64,000 nucleotides of DNA from Trichoderma breve (taxonomy: Eukaryota > Ascomycota > Sordariomycetes > Hypocreales > Hypocreaceae), in contig NC_079237.1 of NCBI RefSeq assembly GCF_028502605.1, positions 1,054,001 through 1,118,000 of the forward strand. Direction: 5' to 3'. The translations under genes and the position numbers were made by a program. Shown here piece after piece: positions 10,261 to 21,333 of this stretch (position 1 is its first letter; each line of letters begins with the position of its first letter). The notes beneath the pieces were generated by a model. The model was not told the DNA's origin and searched no databases. It was given only the letters and a program-made list of their open reading frames with translations.

Positions 10261-11870
10261 GATAATTAAGGTGCCTAGTAAATAGATGATTTCTAGTAAA
10301 AATACTAACAAATTTAACCCGTAACTGTCGCTGGGAGCAAGTCAGGGAGTCTTCAAGTTCATCAGTCCGGACGATACTGCTACAGGGTATAAATCACCAA
10401 GTGCATCGAAAGGCATACTACAAGGCACACACATGGTCAAATTGGGGCAGATCTTGAGATGTCCCAGTAATGACGAGGCCAATAACCAAGTCAACGAAAA
10501 AGAACGACAAGTGTTGCCTATGTACTCAGCGCGTGGGACGTGGTTGCTCACTTTAATAGCTACTGGAGTTCGAAAAAGACAATGCGGCCCAAATAACTAC
10601 ATGTAGACGAGATACAAGGTTTACCGACCTAAATATCATCGATGTTTACAAGCTTGGAGGAGATATCATGCAGATGACAGTCATAAATAGATGTAGGTAA
10701 GTCTAGTAGATATAAGTAGGTAGAGTGAATGAATGAACAAAGAGTCCACTCTTTCCTTCATCCTCCGCTTACCTACGCCCAGAAAAGCATAAACTCTGCC
10801 TGCTGTATTCAATCCGTTATCACATTTATAAACAACCCGACGCCTTGGCGGATTCAAACTCGACCAACCACAGCCTCAAAAACTCAACGCCAGCCCCCCT
10901 CTTCCACAACGTCTTCCAGAAAGTCCAACCAAAATCAGACCGTTTCCCTTTTCGCCACTTCTGTCCGAATCGCCCCCCCAGCACGCCAAGATCCGCCCCA
11001 AAGTCAATACGGAATAGCAAAACCGACTTGGCGGCATGCCCCTCTCCCCTCATTGGCTAGAGGACGAATAGACTCGGACTAAACAACTTTAAATAACCAC
11101 CCGGTGCTTGATAACCAGATCTTGGCTCTCATCCGCCAAGATTCGATGGCGAGGTGTCGTTATTTCTGCTTGTCGTTTTGCCTGGGAGAGTGGGTTTCTG
11201 GGGGTGTTTACGGGCTTGAAGACTGGGGAGTTACGCGGCGCCAAGGGTGGGGATGGGGGAATGAGGCTCTTGGCTTGTCTTGGAATCGGGATGATGTGAT
11301 TTTTATCTCGTGCTGAAGTGAAACCACCTAGTCTAGTTCATGGTAAGGTAGTTGACGTCTTGAATGTCTGAGACAGCCTCGTGCTGAAGATGTATCACAG
11401 CAGCCTTCAGACATGACGCTGCGTAACAACCACTGCATTCATGATACACGATATATCGCCTATGCTGATGAATAGAGTCGTACATGAAAGGAACAACCCC
11501 TCAACACCATGCAAACCATCCTCCTCAAGCCTCCGCGCTCATCGACCCGACGCCAAGGACACTAGTTACCGGTCAGACCCGCCCTGATCAAAAGCCATGA
11601 CACCAAAGTTCACTCATGATGGCAAGACTTTACGCTCGTGGCAAGCCTCTTGTCAAAAGCCAAGATCTTGTCCCCTCGCTCAAAGTACTTATACCCATTG
11701 ATTCCCCGCATATTCGACACGTAGCCTTTCAAAAAGTCAGATTCTCTATTCATAAAGTTTACATACTTTGTCAGCTTGACTTTGTTCATAGTCAGCAACG
11801 CTCTCATCTATGTACAGCCATAGTATCATCATCTTCCACTTTATTGATAAGAGCCCCAGGCCCTGATCTG
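10261..11870. other. Intergenic region upstream of the sodium pump
   Basis: About 1.6 kb without a convincing gene. The part from 10740 to 11100 is C-rich and AC-rich on the plus strand, typical of fungal promoters. The remainder is probably promoter and 5' leader of the ATPase at 11871. A TACATGTA palindrome lies at 10598-10605. Confidence 0.45.
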
Positions 11871-14800
11871 ATGGCGGAGTTCCCCAAGCACCCATTCCTG
11901 CTCACCGTTGAAGAGACTGAACGGGCCCTCGGAACCAATGTCGATCGAGGATTGTTGTCGGAGCAGGTTTCTGACCTGCAGTCGAGATATGGCAAGAATG
12001 AACTCGACGTCGGCGGAACTATACCGTGGTATAGTATCCTCGCAAAACAAATACTCAATGCCATGATCATTGTAAGATGACGCCCCCGCCCCCCTCTTAT
12101 TTCATCGTACTGGCTACTAACATGGCCTTGTATCTAGGTTCTCGTCTTTGCCATGGCCCTCAGCTTTGGTATCCAAGATTACATTGAAGGAGGTGTCCTC
12201 GCCTGCGTCATCCTCCTCAATGTCACCATAGGCTTCTGGCAGGAGTACCGCGCGGAAAAGCGCATGGACGCTCTCCGCGCTTTGTCTTCTCCCAGCGCCA
12301 TGGTCCTTCGCGATGGCCACACTCAGGTCATTCCCAAGTAAGTTTTCTCAATCAATCATGATGGTTCAATTGGATACTAACCGGATGAAACAGCTCCGAA
12401 GTCGTCCCCGGAGACATTGTCCTCCTCAAAATGGGCGACACCGTCCCCGCAGACCTCCGCCTCTTCGAAGCCATGAACCTCGCCTGCGAAGAAGGCCAGC
12501 TCACCGGCGAATCCATCCCGGTCGAGAAAATCACTTCAAACCACATCACCGCCCACGGCTCCGAAACGGCCGCTACCTCTGAAGGTGAGGTCGGCATCGG
12601 TGACCGCATCAACATGGCCTACGCCACCACCGTCGTGCAAAAGGGTCGCGGCAGGGGCATCGTCGTCGCCACCGGTATGGCTACTGAAGTAGGCAAGATC
12701 GCTGCCTCGACGTCCAAGAAGAGCCGCAAGGCTGGGCGTTCGATGAATTGGCGCAAGTATGGTAAGAAGCAGCCTGTCGTTGGCTTGTCGAAGCGCATCT
12801 ACGACTTTGTAGGCAAGTTCTTGGGCCTCACGGTGGGAACGCCGTTGCAGCGCAAGTTGTCGGCCCTGGCCTATCTTCTCTTTGGCTGTGCCGTGATTCT
12901 CGCCATGATTGTCTTTGGTGTTAATCACTTTAACATGCGACACGAAGTCATCATCTATGCAACCTCGTTAGGCATCGCTATCATCCCCGAGTCTCTTGTT
13001 GCGTGAGTCTCTCCCTCCCATCATCAAACATCATCATTCAACTAATTCTTTTCTCCAGTGTCCTGACAATCACAATGGTCGTCGCCGTCACAGTCATGCG
13101 CAAGGCCAACGTCGTCGTCCGCGATCTCTCGGCCCTCGAAGCCCTCGGCGGCGTCACCAACATCTGCTCCGATAAGACCGGAACATTAACCGAAGGCGCC
13201 ATGATTGTGCGCCAGGCATGGATCCCTTCTTCTCACGTCTACACTGTACATGACTCTCAGAACCCTAGCGATCCTACAAAGGGGCGCGTCGTGTACACGC
13301 AGAGCAAAGACGAGACTCCGCAGGAGCCTGTGGAAGAGAAGACGCGCGACTTTGATAAGGAGCGCAGTGCTGCTGTGCTCAAGTTCGATGTCCCAGATGA
13401 GAAACTAAATATTTCGTCGTCGAAGCAGCCGCAAAGTCCGGAGCCGGAGACTAAGATGACAGACGAGCTGCGCGCGTTCCTACTCTCCTCTGCGCTTTGC
13501 AATCTTGCTACCGTGAGATTCGACCAGGAAGAGGAAAAGTGGCAGACTACTGGCGAACCAACTGAGATTGCGCTACAAGTCTTTGCCCATCGCTTCAACC
13601 ACGGCAAGAAGACTCTTGAAGGAGAAGGATGGAGGCAAGTCGCCGAATTCCCCTTTGACAGCTCTATTAAGCGCATGTCGGTTATCTACAACGCCCCTGA
13701 AGCTGAAGGCAGTTTCATTGCTGGCTCGGAGAATAGCATCGTCTTTACGAAAGGTGCTGTGGAACGTATCCTTGACATGTGTGCCTTTGCCGGCATTGGC
13801 GAATCTCAGCAGCCCATGACAGACGAGCTCAAGGAATCTGTGCTCGGGCAGATGAACGCTCTCGCATCGCAGGGCCAACGCGTTCTTGCTGTGGCGTATC
13901 GCCCATGGGAGGGAAGATTTACATCGAAGCAATCTAGCTCGAGCTCTGCCGAGGAAGACGATAAACTACGCTCAACAGTCGAGCAAAACCTCGTCCTTCT
14001 CGGTCTTGCCGGCATCTACGATCCTCCTCGTAGGGAGACTAAGCCTTCTATTGCCGAGTGCTCTCAAGCTGGCATCAAAGTCCACATGCTTACTGGTGAC
14101 CACCCGGAGACGGCCAAAGCCATTGCCAAAGAAGTCGGCATTATCCCTCGAAACCTCAATATCCTGCCCGAAAGCGTCGCGGCATCTGTCGTGGTCAAGG
14201 CTACGGAGTTTGATAAGATGACAGATGCCGAGATTGATGCGTTGGAGGAGCTTCCGCTAGTCATTGCGCGCTGTGCTCCGGATACCAAGACCCGCATGAT
14301 TGAGGCCCTTCGTCGGCGTGGAGCCTTCATGGCCATGACGGGAGACGGCGTCAACGATGCGCCGTCCCTTTCTCGGGCAGATGTCGGCATCGCCATGGGC
14401 TCAGGCTCCGATGTAGCCAAGTCCGCGGCCAAGATTGTCCTCACCGACGACAAGTTCAACTCCATCGTGGCCGCTATCCGAGAGGGCCGCCGCATGTTTG
14501 ACAACATCCAGAAGTTTGTGCTGCACCTGCTCACGTCAAACGTAGGCGAAGTGATTCTCCTCGTCGCGGGCCTCGGCTTCGTCGACGACATGGGCTTCTC
14601 CGTGTTCCCCGTGTCCCCCTTGCAAATCATCTGGATCAACATGGCCACGTCGTCGTTCCCGGCGTTTGGGCTGGGTCGCGAGGCCGCGGCCCAGGAGGTG
14701 ATGCGCAAGCTGCCGCAGGACAAGAAGCGAGGCGTCTTCACCAACCAGATCATCGTCGACATGATTGTCTACGGCATCCTGATGGGGGCGTGCACGCTCT

Positions 14801-15420
14801 GCACGTTCTGCATCATCATCTACGGGGCCAACGGCGGGAACCTCGGTTACGACTGCAATACAAAGTTTTCCGACGCCTGCATCCCCGTGTTCCGCGCTCG
14901 AGCGGCGACGTTTGCGCTCCTGACGTGGCTCATCCTCATTTCCGCGTGGGAGTTCAAGAGCCTCCGCCGGTCCATGTTCCGCCTCAACCCCAACGACGAC
15001 AGCTTCTTCCCCTTTTTCAGAGACATTTACAGCAACCGGTTTCTGTTTTGGTCCGTCATCATCGGCAGCTTGTCCGTGTTCCCCGTCGTCTACATCCCCT
15101 TCCTCAACACCCGCTTCTTCAAGCACACGGGCATCTCCTGGGAGTGGGCGCTCTCCGTGGGATTCACGCTGGTATTCGTGACGGGCATCGAGCTGTGGAA
15201 GCTCGCCAAGCGGCGCTTCCGGCTTCTGGAAGACGGTGCCGTGCAGAGGGGCCACTGGGGCCAAGGGGGTCCGGAAGACGACGGACCAAGATTCAAGAGG
15301 ACGTTTTCCATGTCGAGCTTCAAGACATGGGTGTCGTTCTCGAGGAGGGAGACAGGGGATAGTGTCATGATGCGAGCGACTACTCAGCCTCGCGTAGCAC
15401 ATGTACCGGTACAGGTATGA
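11871..15420 (+). CDS. ENA-type (P-type IID) sodium/potassium-exporting ATPase
   Basis: Plasma-membrane cation pump that uses ATP hydrolysis to extrude Na+ (or K+), giving salt and alkaline-pH tolerance. The model has four exons: 11871-12071, 12138-12337, 12394-13002 and 13059-15420. The junctions agree in phase and give 1123 residues, the normal ENA length. P-type hallmarks are present: N-terminal cation-ATPase domain, TGES at 171-174 in the actuator domain, PESL at 332-335 in membrane segment 4, DKTGT with the phosphorylated Asp375, FTKGAVERIL in the nucleotide-binding domain, MLTGDHPETA, and TGDGVND at 764-770. Several hydrophobic segments follow, then a basic cytosolic tail. PESL in M4 and the overall sequence fit ENA rather than SERCA or PMA pumps. 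Confidence 0.95.
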
Positions 15421-16459
15421 GGGATATGCAGACCGCTGTCATCTCCTATCAAAGTCTTGTGTGTTTATTAATGAATCGATTGTCATGTGTCATGTGGCAT
15501 GTTTGCCTTGTTATATAGATTTCGGTATTACCAAAGTAGTAACAGTCGTAGATAGAAGAAGAAGGTAGTGAGAATAACAGAATGTTAGCCAAAGGCAACG
15601 ACAGTACGGTGGTCCGATTTGTCTGTTCACTTATCTATGGCTAATTTATTTAGCAGCATTAAAAACCCGAGTCATTCGGATAAAGCATCCGAGCATCAGA
15701 GCATATGAGACATGAAAGGATGCGCCCGGGCATCCGAAATCCGAAGAGGGATTTATTGTTATCGCATAGTTTTAAGGGGTTGAAGATGCAAAATGTACCC
15801 AGCAACGGCAAGGCAGCACGCACGAAGCGATCGTTTCCCTTTGCAGACAGATCCATGACAATTGTCAAAGCTTACCGTAGACGTATGCGCTGTAATAGAC
15901 GTGTAATCGTATATGCCGTATCTACCTAGAAGAGAACAGTCAGCTGAGTGACATGCAACGCACCGTCATGTACCCCAAGAGTGTCATCTTTTGGCCATTT
16001 GCCAGTCATCCTGAGCAACAGGGCACGTGTGGTCCAGATCCGGCAGCCTTGCGAGATAAAAAAGGCGGTAATTTATTTCAGTGGGATGATCCCTGTTCAG
16101 TGTGGGCAGAGACGCGGGGGTGATGCAACAGTTGGGAATAATCACTCGCAGCGATTGGCTGGCCAGGACCGGAATGGACGGGTGATCTCTCTTTGGTGCT
16201 GGTTGTGGGCAAGACGGGGCAAAAAAGTCTCCATTTCCATCACCACCACCCCTGAGGCTATCATGGCCGTAATCTGCAAAATGCTATGCCAAAAAGTAAC
16301 AAACAAAAAGTGTCCAACCATCGACTCCTGTCACCCACCCACCACAACGTCCACGCACGTCCAAATCCAAAACCTCAAGCTGCATCCTTATCCAAATCCA
16401 GAATAATACCAAAAAAAGAACCCATGTATAACAAGGAAATCCATGCAGTAGAGTCGCAT
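15421..16459. other. Convergent intergenic region, no gene seen
   Basis: About 1 kb between the convergent 3' ends of the ATPase and carbonic anhydrase genes. It should hold both 3' UTRs. No coding sequence, repeat array or RNA gene is apparent. Confidence 0.45.
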
Positions 16460-17569
16460 TTACTCGGTCAAGTTGTAAATCTTCTGAATGTCTCCAAGAA
16501 TCTTCTTCATGTCGACGCTCAAGTCGGTGATGCGGCCATCCTCAAAGTTAAAGACCCAGCCGTGAACAATGGGATATCGGTTCTCCTCGAACGAGTGCTG
16601 GACATCAGCCGTCTTGATGACGTTGCGGCACTGCTCGATGACGTTGAGCTCGACCAGGCGGTCGTATCGCTTCTTCTCATCCTTGATGGCATCAAGCTCC
16701 TTCTCGTAGAGCCTGTAGACGTCGCGAATGTTTCGCAGCCAGGGGTTGAGCAAGCCCATGTCCTTGGGAGTCATGGCGGCCTTGACACCTCCGCAGCTGT
16801 AGTGGCCGCAGACGACAATGTGCTTGACCTTGAGATGGCGCACAGCATAGTTGATGACGCTCATGACGTTGAGGTCGGTGCTGATGACCAAGTTGGCAAT
16901 GTTGCGGTGGACAAAGGCCTCGCCAGCCTGGAGACCGGTGATGGCCTCGGCGGGGATTCGAGAATCACTGCATCCGATCCAGAGATACTCGGGCGACTGG
17001 CCAGCAGCCAGGTTGGTGAAGAACTCGGGGTCCTCCTTGAGCCGTTGGTCGGCCCACTGCTTGTTGTTCTCAAAGAGACGCTGGTGGTTTTCACGCAGGT
17101 AGCGCTCAACGTCGTGGTCGTTTTCAGCCATGCCGGGCAGACGAGCAGGAATCTTTGCGTTTGGAGCAGAACCAGAACCAGAGCCAGAAGCACCGGTAGA
17201 AGATGAAGATGAGACGTTTCGACTGCCTCCAGAAGCAGGGCGGCGAGCCGGCTTAAAGCTCGCGGCGGAGGGCCGGTAACCAGGATTAGGACGGGACGCG
17301 GCCAAGCGCAAATGCTGGCCTCCGACTCGAGAGGGAATCATGTCGTGTCGTTCGAAAGGGGCCTGGGGGCTGAGAAAGATGGCGAGACGAGGGCAGGGGG
17401 ATTCGAATTGGGGGCCTGCTCGGAAGGGGTCGGACGAGTCCGCGGGCTTGGGAAGACGCCTTGATTTGGACGATGGAGTGTTTGTACCGGTACCAGCGCT
17501 TGCCGGAAGTGTACGAGCGAGTAGCTGCGCGAGGAGCTTGGAGGAGCGATAGAGCGATAGGGAAGACAA
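16460..17569 (-). CDS. Beta-class carbonic anhydrase, probably mitochondrial
   Basis: Catalyses reversible hydration of CO2 to bicarbonate, feeding carboxylation reactions and pH balance. A 369-residue open frame without introns. Zinc ligands are Cys200 in GCSDSR, His256 and Cys259 in GHYSCGG, with the Asp202/Arg204 dyad. The AEAITGLQAGEAFVHRNIAN segment is typical of beta-class enzymes. The first ~150 residues before the conserved ENHQRLFENNKQWA are rich in Arg, Ser, Ala and Pro, consistent with a mitochondrial targeting region. Two starts are plausible: 17569 (MSSLSLYRSSKLLAQLLART) and 17341 (MIPSRVGGQHLRLAASRP). Both look like targeting peptides, so the start is uncertain although the catalytic domain is not. 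Confidence 0.92.
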   Translation of the reverse strand: MSSLSLYRSSKLLAQLLARTLPASAGTGTNTPSSKSRRLPKPADSSDPFRAGPQFESPCPRLAIFLSPQAPFERHDMIPSRVGGQHLRLAASRPNPGYRPSAASFKPARRPASGGSRNVSSSSSTGASGSGSGSAPNAKIPARLPGMAENDHDVERYLRENHQRLFENNKQWADQRLKEDPEFFTNLAAGQSPEYLWIGCSDSRIPAEAITGLQAGEAFVHRNIANLVISTDLNVMSVINYAVRHLKVKHIVVCGHYSCGGVKAAMTPKDMGLLNPWLRNIRDVYRLYEKELDAIKDEKKRYDRLVELNVIEQCRNVIKTADVQHSFEENRYPIVHGWVFNFEDGRITDLSVDMKKILGDIQKIYNLTE

Positions 17570-18998
17570 GGTACTTTGTAGCAGTAGTTGCAGGGGGGGT
17601 CCTTGGTAGAGCCAGTGAGGTGTTTGTTGTGACGGGGAACGGATGGTCAGGCTGCAGGTAATCTGTCAGATTTGCTGCAGGTGCATCTAGCAGAGGTTAA
17701 GATGGATGACAAACTGACAAGACAGAGCCAGAGTAGGCAGAGTCAGACCCAGAGCACGAGCACGAGACGATGGCCTTGGCTAGGTGCGAAAAAAAGAAGA
17801 TGGAGGGGAACGCTTTGGGGTTTTGGGCTGCCCTCGGTGCTTTATCTGATAGCCGATCCGCTGGAGATTGGGGGCCACAGCGGGCTCCCGACGCCGTGGG
17901 AGGGGATCCAGCGGGTGGTTTTTAGGCTCTGCCTTGGTTCAATGCTTGGCCGCTTGCTTGGGCCGTTTGGGTCGTTGGGGCCGTTGGGGGAGGCCCTTAT
18001 CGCAGATTCGGCTATCACAATCACAGATCCGCGAATAAGCGGCATTGAGATCTGGGCCGGTTTCGGTCAGCAGCGCAGATCGTATGGGGACTGCAAGCCC
18101 GATTCCAGGCTAGAGACTCGATCTTTTCGTCTCTAGGTAATTCTAGTGCTCGAAGCTGCTTGGACAGAGGAGAGGGCCGGTGTCATTACGATTGCTAATT
18201 AATGCTAATTAAGGGCCAGTTCGGCATCCATTGGGAATTTTGTTGAATGCGCTAGACTCAACTGCGCTGTCAAGCTCAACCTTAATCTGCATCCCGCGCA
18301 CAAAACAAGATATAGCCAAACCCACAATGCACGAGACGTCATCGCTAGTGCTGAGTACAACCCTCCGTTTGACGTTACACGCGCCAAACGTCAAATATTT
18401 GACACAATTGAGTTTGGGTGAGGTTTAAATTGACATGTTTGACTGCTTACCGAGATAGAGCCGCGGCACAATAACATCTGGGCATGGATTTATCTCGGCA
18501 ATATCGTGCATTCGAAGAGGCAAAGCAGAGAAGATTCATTAAGCTGCACTGCACTGCATCCCCTGTCTCAACCCCAAAATGTTGAGGCTGACCAAGCACG
18601 TACGCAGGCGAGCTTTGTAATGGCAGAAGCACAAAAGAAAGTCCATTTCTGTAGGATAAAGATATTAATGTGACAAATAAAGTCAGCCAGACCAGACACA
18701 ACAATAGGCGCAAATGCAACCCGACCCCAAGTGAAGCCGTTCGGAAGAAAGTACATAAAAGAAATATTCCGTGTGCCAATTTCCTTAGCATATAACAAAG
18801 GAGCCTGCCTTATTAACCCCGCTTCCCTAAAGAGTTTGCCTTCATAACGCAGTTGGTGTCTCTCTAGGTTAGATGAATGCCTGTACATGCTCTGAGTGAA
18901 TAAATGCTTCGTAGATGTCCAGCTTTCTGAATGGCTGAGTTGCGTCTTGAGAACCCATAGAAGGTAGCAGACATTGATAGAAACCCGCGGTTGAGTTC
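17570..18998. other. Intergenic region, no gene seen
   Basis: About 1.4 kb upstream of the carbonic anhydrase and downstream of the coiled-coil gene. An open frame of 154 codons at 17672-18136 is low-complexity (Arg/Ser/Gly) and I do not regard it as coding. Confidence 0.4.
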
Positions 18999-19641
18999 TT
19001 AAAGCTCCATGGTAACACCGTCAGATGTTACGTATCGGAGACTCCCCCAAAAATCCATGCCCTGGATGCGGTAGTGGCGCTCATGGCGACCACGGCGATG
19101 TCCTCGGCCCCGTCCTCGTCCTGGACCTCGACCCCATTCTTGTTCATGTGTAATGGTTAATAGTGGTGCTGCTTGCGTTGCTGCCGCTGATGCTGCCGCT
19201 TGTGCCACTGCTGGTGGCGGGGGAGGAGGCTGTTGCGGTTGGTTTGACGTCGGGGCAGGGCGAGGTGGCAAGAGCACTTCCCGGATAGACGATGGTAGTG
19301 TTGCCTGTCGTTGTTCGTCTTGCAGTATTTCCTGGAGAAACAGTGGTAGTGTTGTCTGCTCTTGCAACAGTTCTTGGAGCTGTTTCTCCAGCGCCTCGAT
19401 ACGCCGCTCCTGATTATGCCGCTCAATGTCCATTTGCATCTCATAAACCTGGTGTTGCCACTTCAGCACCTTGATGTGCTCCTGGTGTTCCTTTATTTGG
19501 GCTTCGAGGGCCGCCACCCTCTCCACGTATTGATGGGGCATCTCCATGACTTCATCCGATTCTATAGACAGTAATATTAGTCATTCGCACTGAAAGCATT
19601 GGCGTGATTGGAGTATGGTGTAACTTACCTTTGGAAGACAT
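18999..19641 (-). CDS. Small coiled-coil protein with Pro/Ala and Arg-Gly-rich C-terminus
   Basis: Unrecognised protein of 191 residues with two exons. A 13-nt first exon (19629-19641, MSSK) is joined to 18999-19561 across a 67-bp GTAAGT...CTATAG intron with a GACTAAT branch site. Residues about 10-75 form a strong coiled coil rich in Glu, Gln, Leu and His. Then comes a Pro tract preceding an Ala-rich stretch, and after it the basic GRGPGRGRGRGHRRGRHERH tract, which resembles RNA-binding RGG boxes. The last 25 residues are non-repetitive. The short MSS first exon followed by a coiled coil matches the decayed zinc-knuckle gene at 21334-22189, so the two are probably relatives. A domesticated Gag-like origin is possible but unproven. 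Confidence 0.6.
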
Positions 19642-20680
19642 TTTACAATGATCCTAACTATTGAGTATATCAGCCAAGTGAATAAGCCAATAAATGGTAA
19701 GAAGAACAGAGAGTGGTTGAGAGGAATGGCTAATCACAAGATGTGAGGGATGGCAAAAGAGTAAGAGAGCAAGAAAATGAAGGATCAAAACACGTGTAGA
19801 GAGTGTGAGAAGGCAAGGAGAAGCAAGATGATAGAAGAGAATGAACATCGCGAGAAAAGAGCCCAGAGAGTGAGTTCATGCTTACCAACTCGATGTCTTT
19901 GCTCTGGATGATGATACGCTTTACGTAGATCGCGGACAGGCTGGTATCCTTGGGGAGAGAGAGACAAAAGAAATTTTGACAGGCTCCTAGAGAATGCTAA
20001 TGGCAGATGATTAGGAATGGAGATCGCTCCTGAACCTCTGGGTTGTCTCGCGGATCTATTGCAACGCGTCAGTATTACGATGGGCGTTGTGTGGCGATGG
20101 CTTCACTTGCTTACCAGATGCTTGAAAAGAAGTTTGTGGATCAGAGGTGCGAAGAATCTCTTGGAGAGCTGCTGGAGAGAGAAAGAGAGAAGAAATGGGA
20201 GGGGGCCAAAAGAGAAATTTATGTTGCGCCGAATGCACGCAGCTGGTCGAGCAGAAGAGAGAGGAAATTATTGATTGCCTAGGAGTACCTCGAATTCAGT
20301 GTAATAATTGCCTGAGCTGCATGTACCTCGAAGCTATCTGGCCTGGGTTGAGGCGATTGTGCGCCCACTGCAGACCACAGCTGCCAGGTGACTGCCAGGT
20401 GACTGCCAGGTGGCCGTGAGCCGTAACCATTGCTGTACCAAGGGAGGATGGATGCAAGTGAGAAACGAGTGAAAACAAAGTGAAAAGAGAAGAAATTCCT
20501 CGATATCTGAGTAGTTGGGCATCTTTCTCTCCTGGGAACCAAAATAAAACTCTAGGTGAATGCTGCACTCAAGAGAAACAAGAACGCCATGCTAGAGTAT
20601 ATCCACATCACCTGCTCTAGACTTTCCAAGCAGTCTCTATTTCTCAGAGGTTTCCATTGCAATGGCAGCTATCAGAAGAT
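19642..20680. other. Leader or relic region upstream of the coiled-coil gene
   Basis: About 1 kb. On the minus strand, 19650-19870 is strongly CT/T-rich, as expected for a promoter or 5' leader. Farther up are short protein-like minus-strand pieces, such as LSAIYVKRIIIQSKDIEL near 19905-19960, DPRDNPEVQERSP near 20005-20050, and an ATG with MPNYSDIEE near 20522. They are separated by sequences resembling donors and acceptors. They could be exons of an unrecognised or decayed gene. I cannot join them into one supported model. Confidence 0.25.
20381..20413. repeat. 11-bp tandem repeat, three copies
   Basis: Three head-to-tail copies of CTGCCAGGTGA, the last with one change, within the unassigned region upstream of the coiled-coil gene. 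Confidence 0.8.
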
Positions 20681-20689
20681 CACATTGAG

Positions 20690-21310
20690 AAGATCAAATC
20701 CTTTGGGCCATGGACTTTGCGGGTTTATCGTCGGCCATGGCGGTATCGGCCTCAAAGTCGGGATCAGCGTCCTCGCCCTCGTCGATCCTTTGTTTTCTTC
20801 ACTCTAGGCAAATTTAGAAAAGCAACAGCAAAACTTCATCCGATTCAAGACACCATCTGTCATAATTGGATTCAATTGCTGATTACTTCCCAGCTACATG
20901 TACCTAGGCAGTTGCTGTGCCGGCTTCAAGGTACACCTCGGCAATCAAGATGCGCTTTCTCCTCAATATTGATGCTACTGACAGGCAGGTGCCTTCAATG
21001 ATACCATCAATCACTCGTCTCCCAAACAGGTTTTCTTTATTCTTGACAGCTTCTGCTATGTTCAACAATATAGATTCTACGAAGTTACCGATCCACAAGC
21101 TTCTCCTCCAACATCCAGTCATTACAGAAGCCACCAGCATCTTATCTTGCCTCTCATTTCTATTGCCAATGCGTTTCAGTGTTTCAGCAGATCTAGGACA
21201 TTTCCGAGAGCGTCAAAAGATAACCTTCACTTCCGTCTTCTGCCACCAGCGCTTCACACGTCGTATCATCGCTGTCCAAACCAAAGGCACATAGCTCTCG
21301 TCGTCTGTCA
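20690..21310 (-). pseudogene. Decayed gene with RG-rich tail
   Basis: Minus-strand pieces with clear protein character lie in order but in different frames. They are TAMIRRVKRWWQKTEVKVIF (about 21210-21285), DALGNVLDLLKH just after it in another frame, and NLFGRRVIDGIIEGTCLSVA (about 20960-21025), followed by SILRRKRILIAEVYLE. After a possible intron (donor near 20900, acceptor near 20810), an RG-rich stretch KDRRGRGR continues to about 20730, broken by in-frame TGA codons at sites where CGA (Arg) would fit. This resembles the RG-rich tail of the gene at 18999-19641. The family is unknown, and the relic reading rests on pattern only. Confidence 0.35.
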
Positions 21311-21333
21311 CCACCTCCGTGCCCCTGACAACA

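Noticed and set aside
14536..15402. Antisense open frame of 288 codons over the ATPase 3' end
   Set aside because: Shadow of a GC-rich coding exon. Composition is dominated by Glu, Arg and Val from reversed codons.
16286..17206. Plus-strand open frame of 306 codons over the carbonic anhydrase
   Set aside because: Antisense shadow. The minus-strand frame has all zinc ligands of the enzyme.
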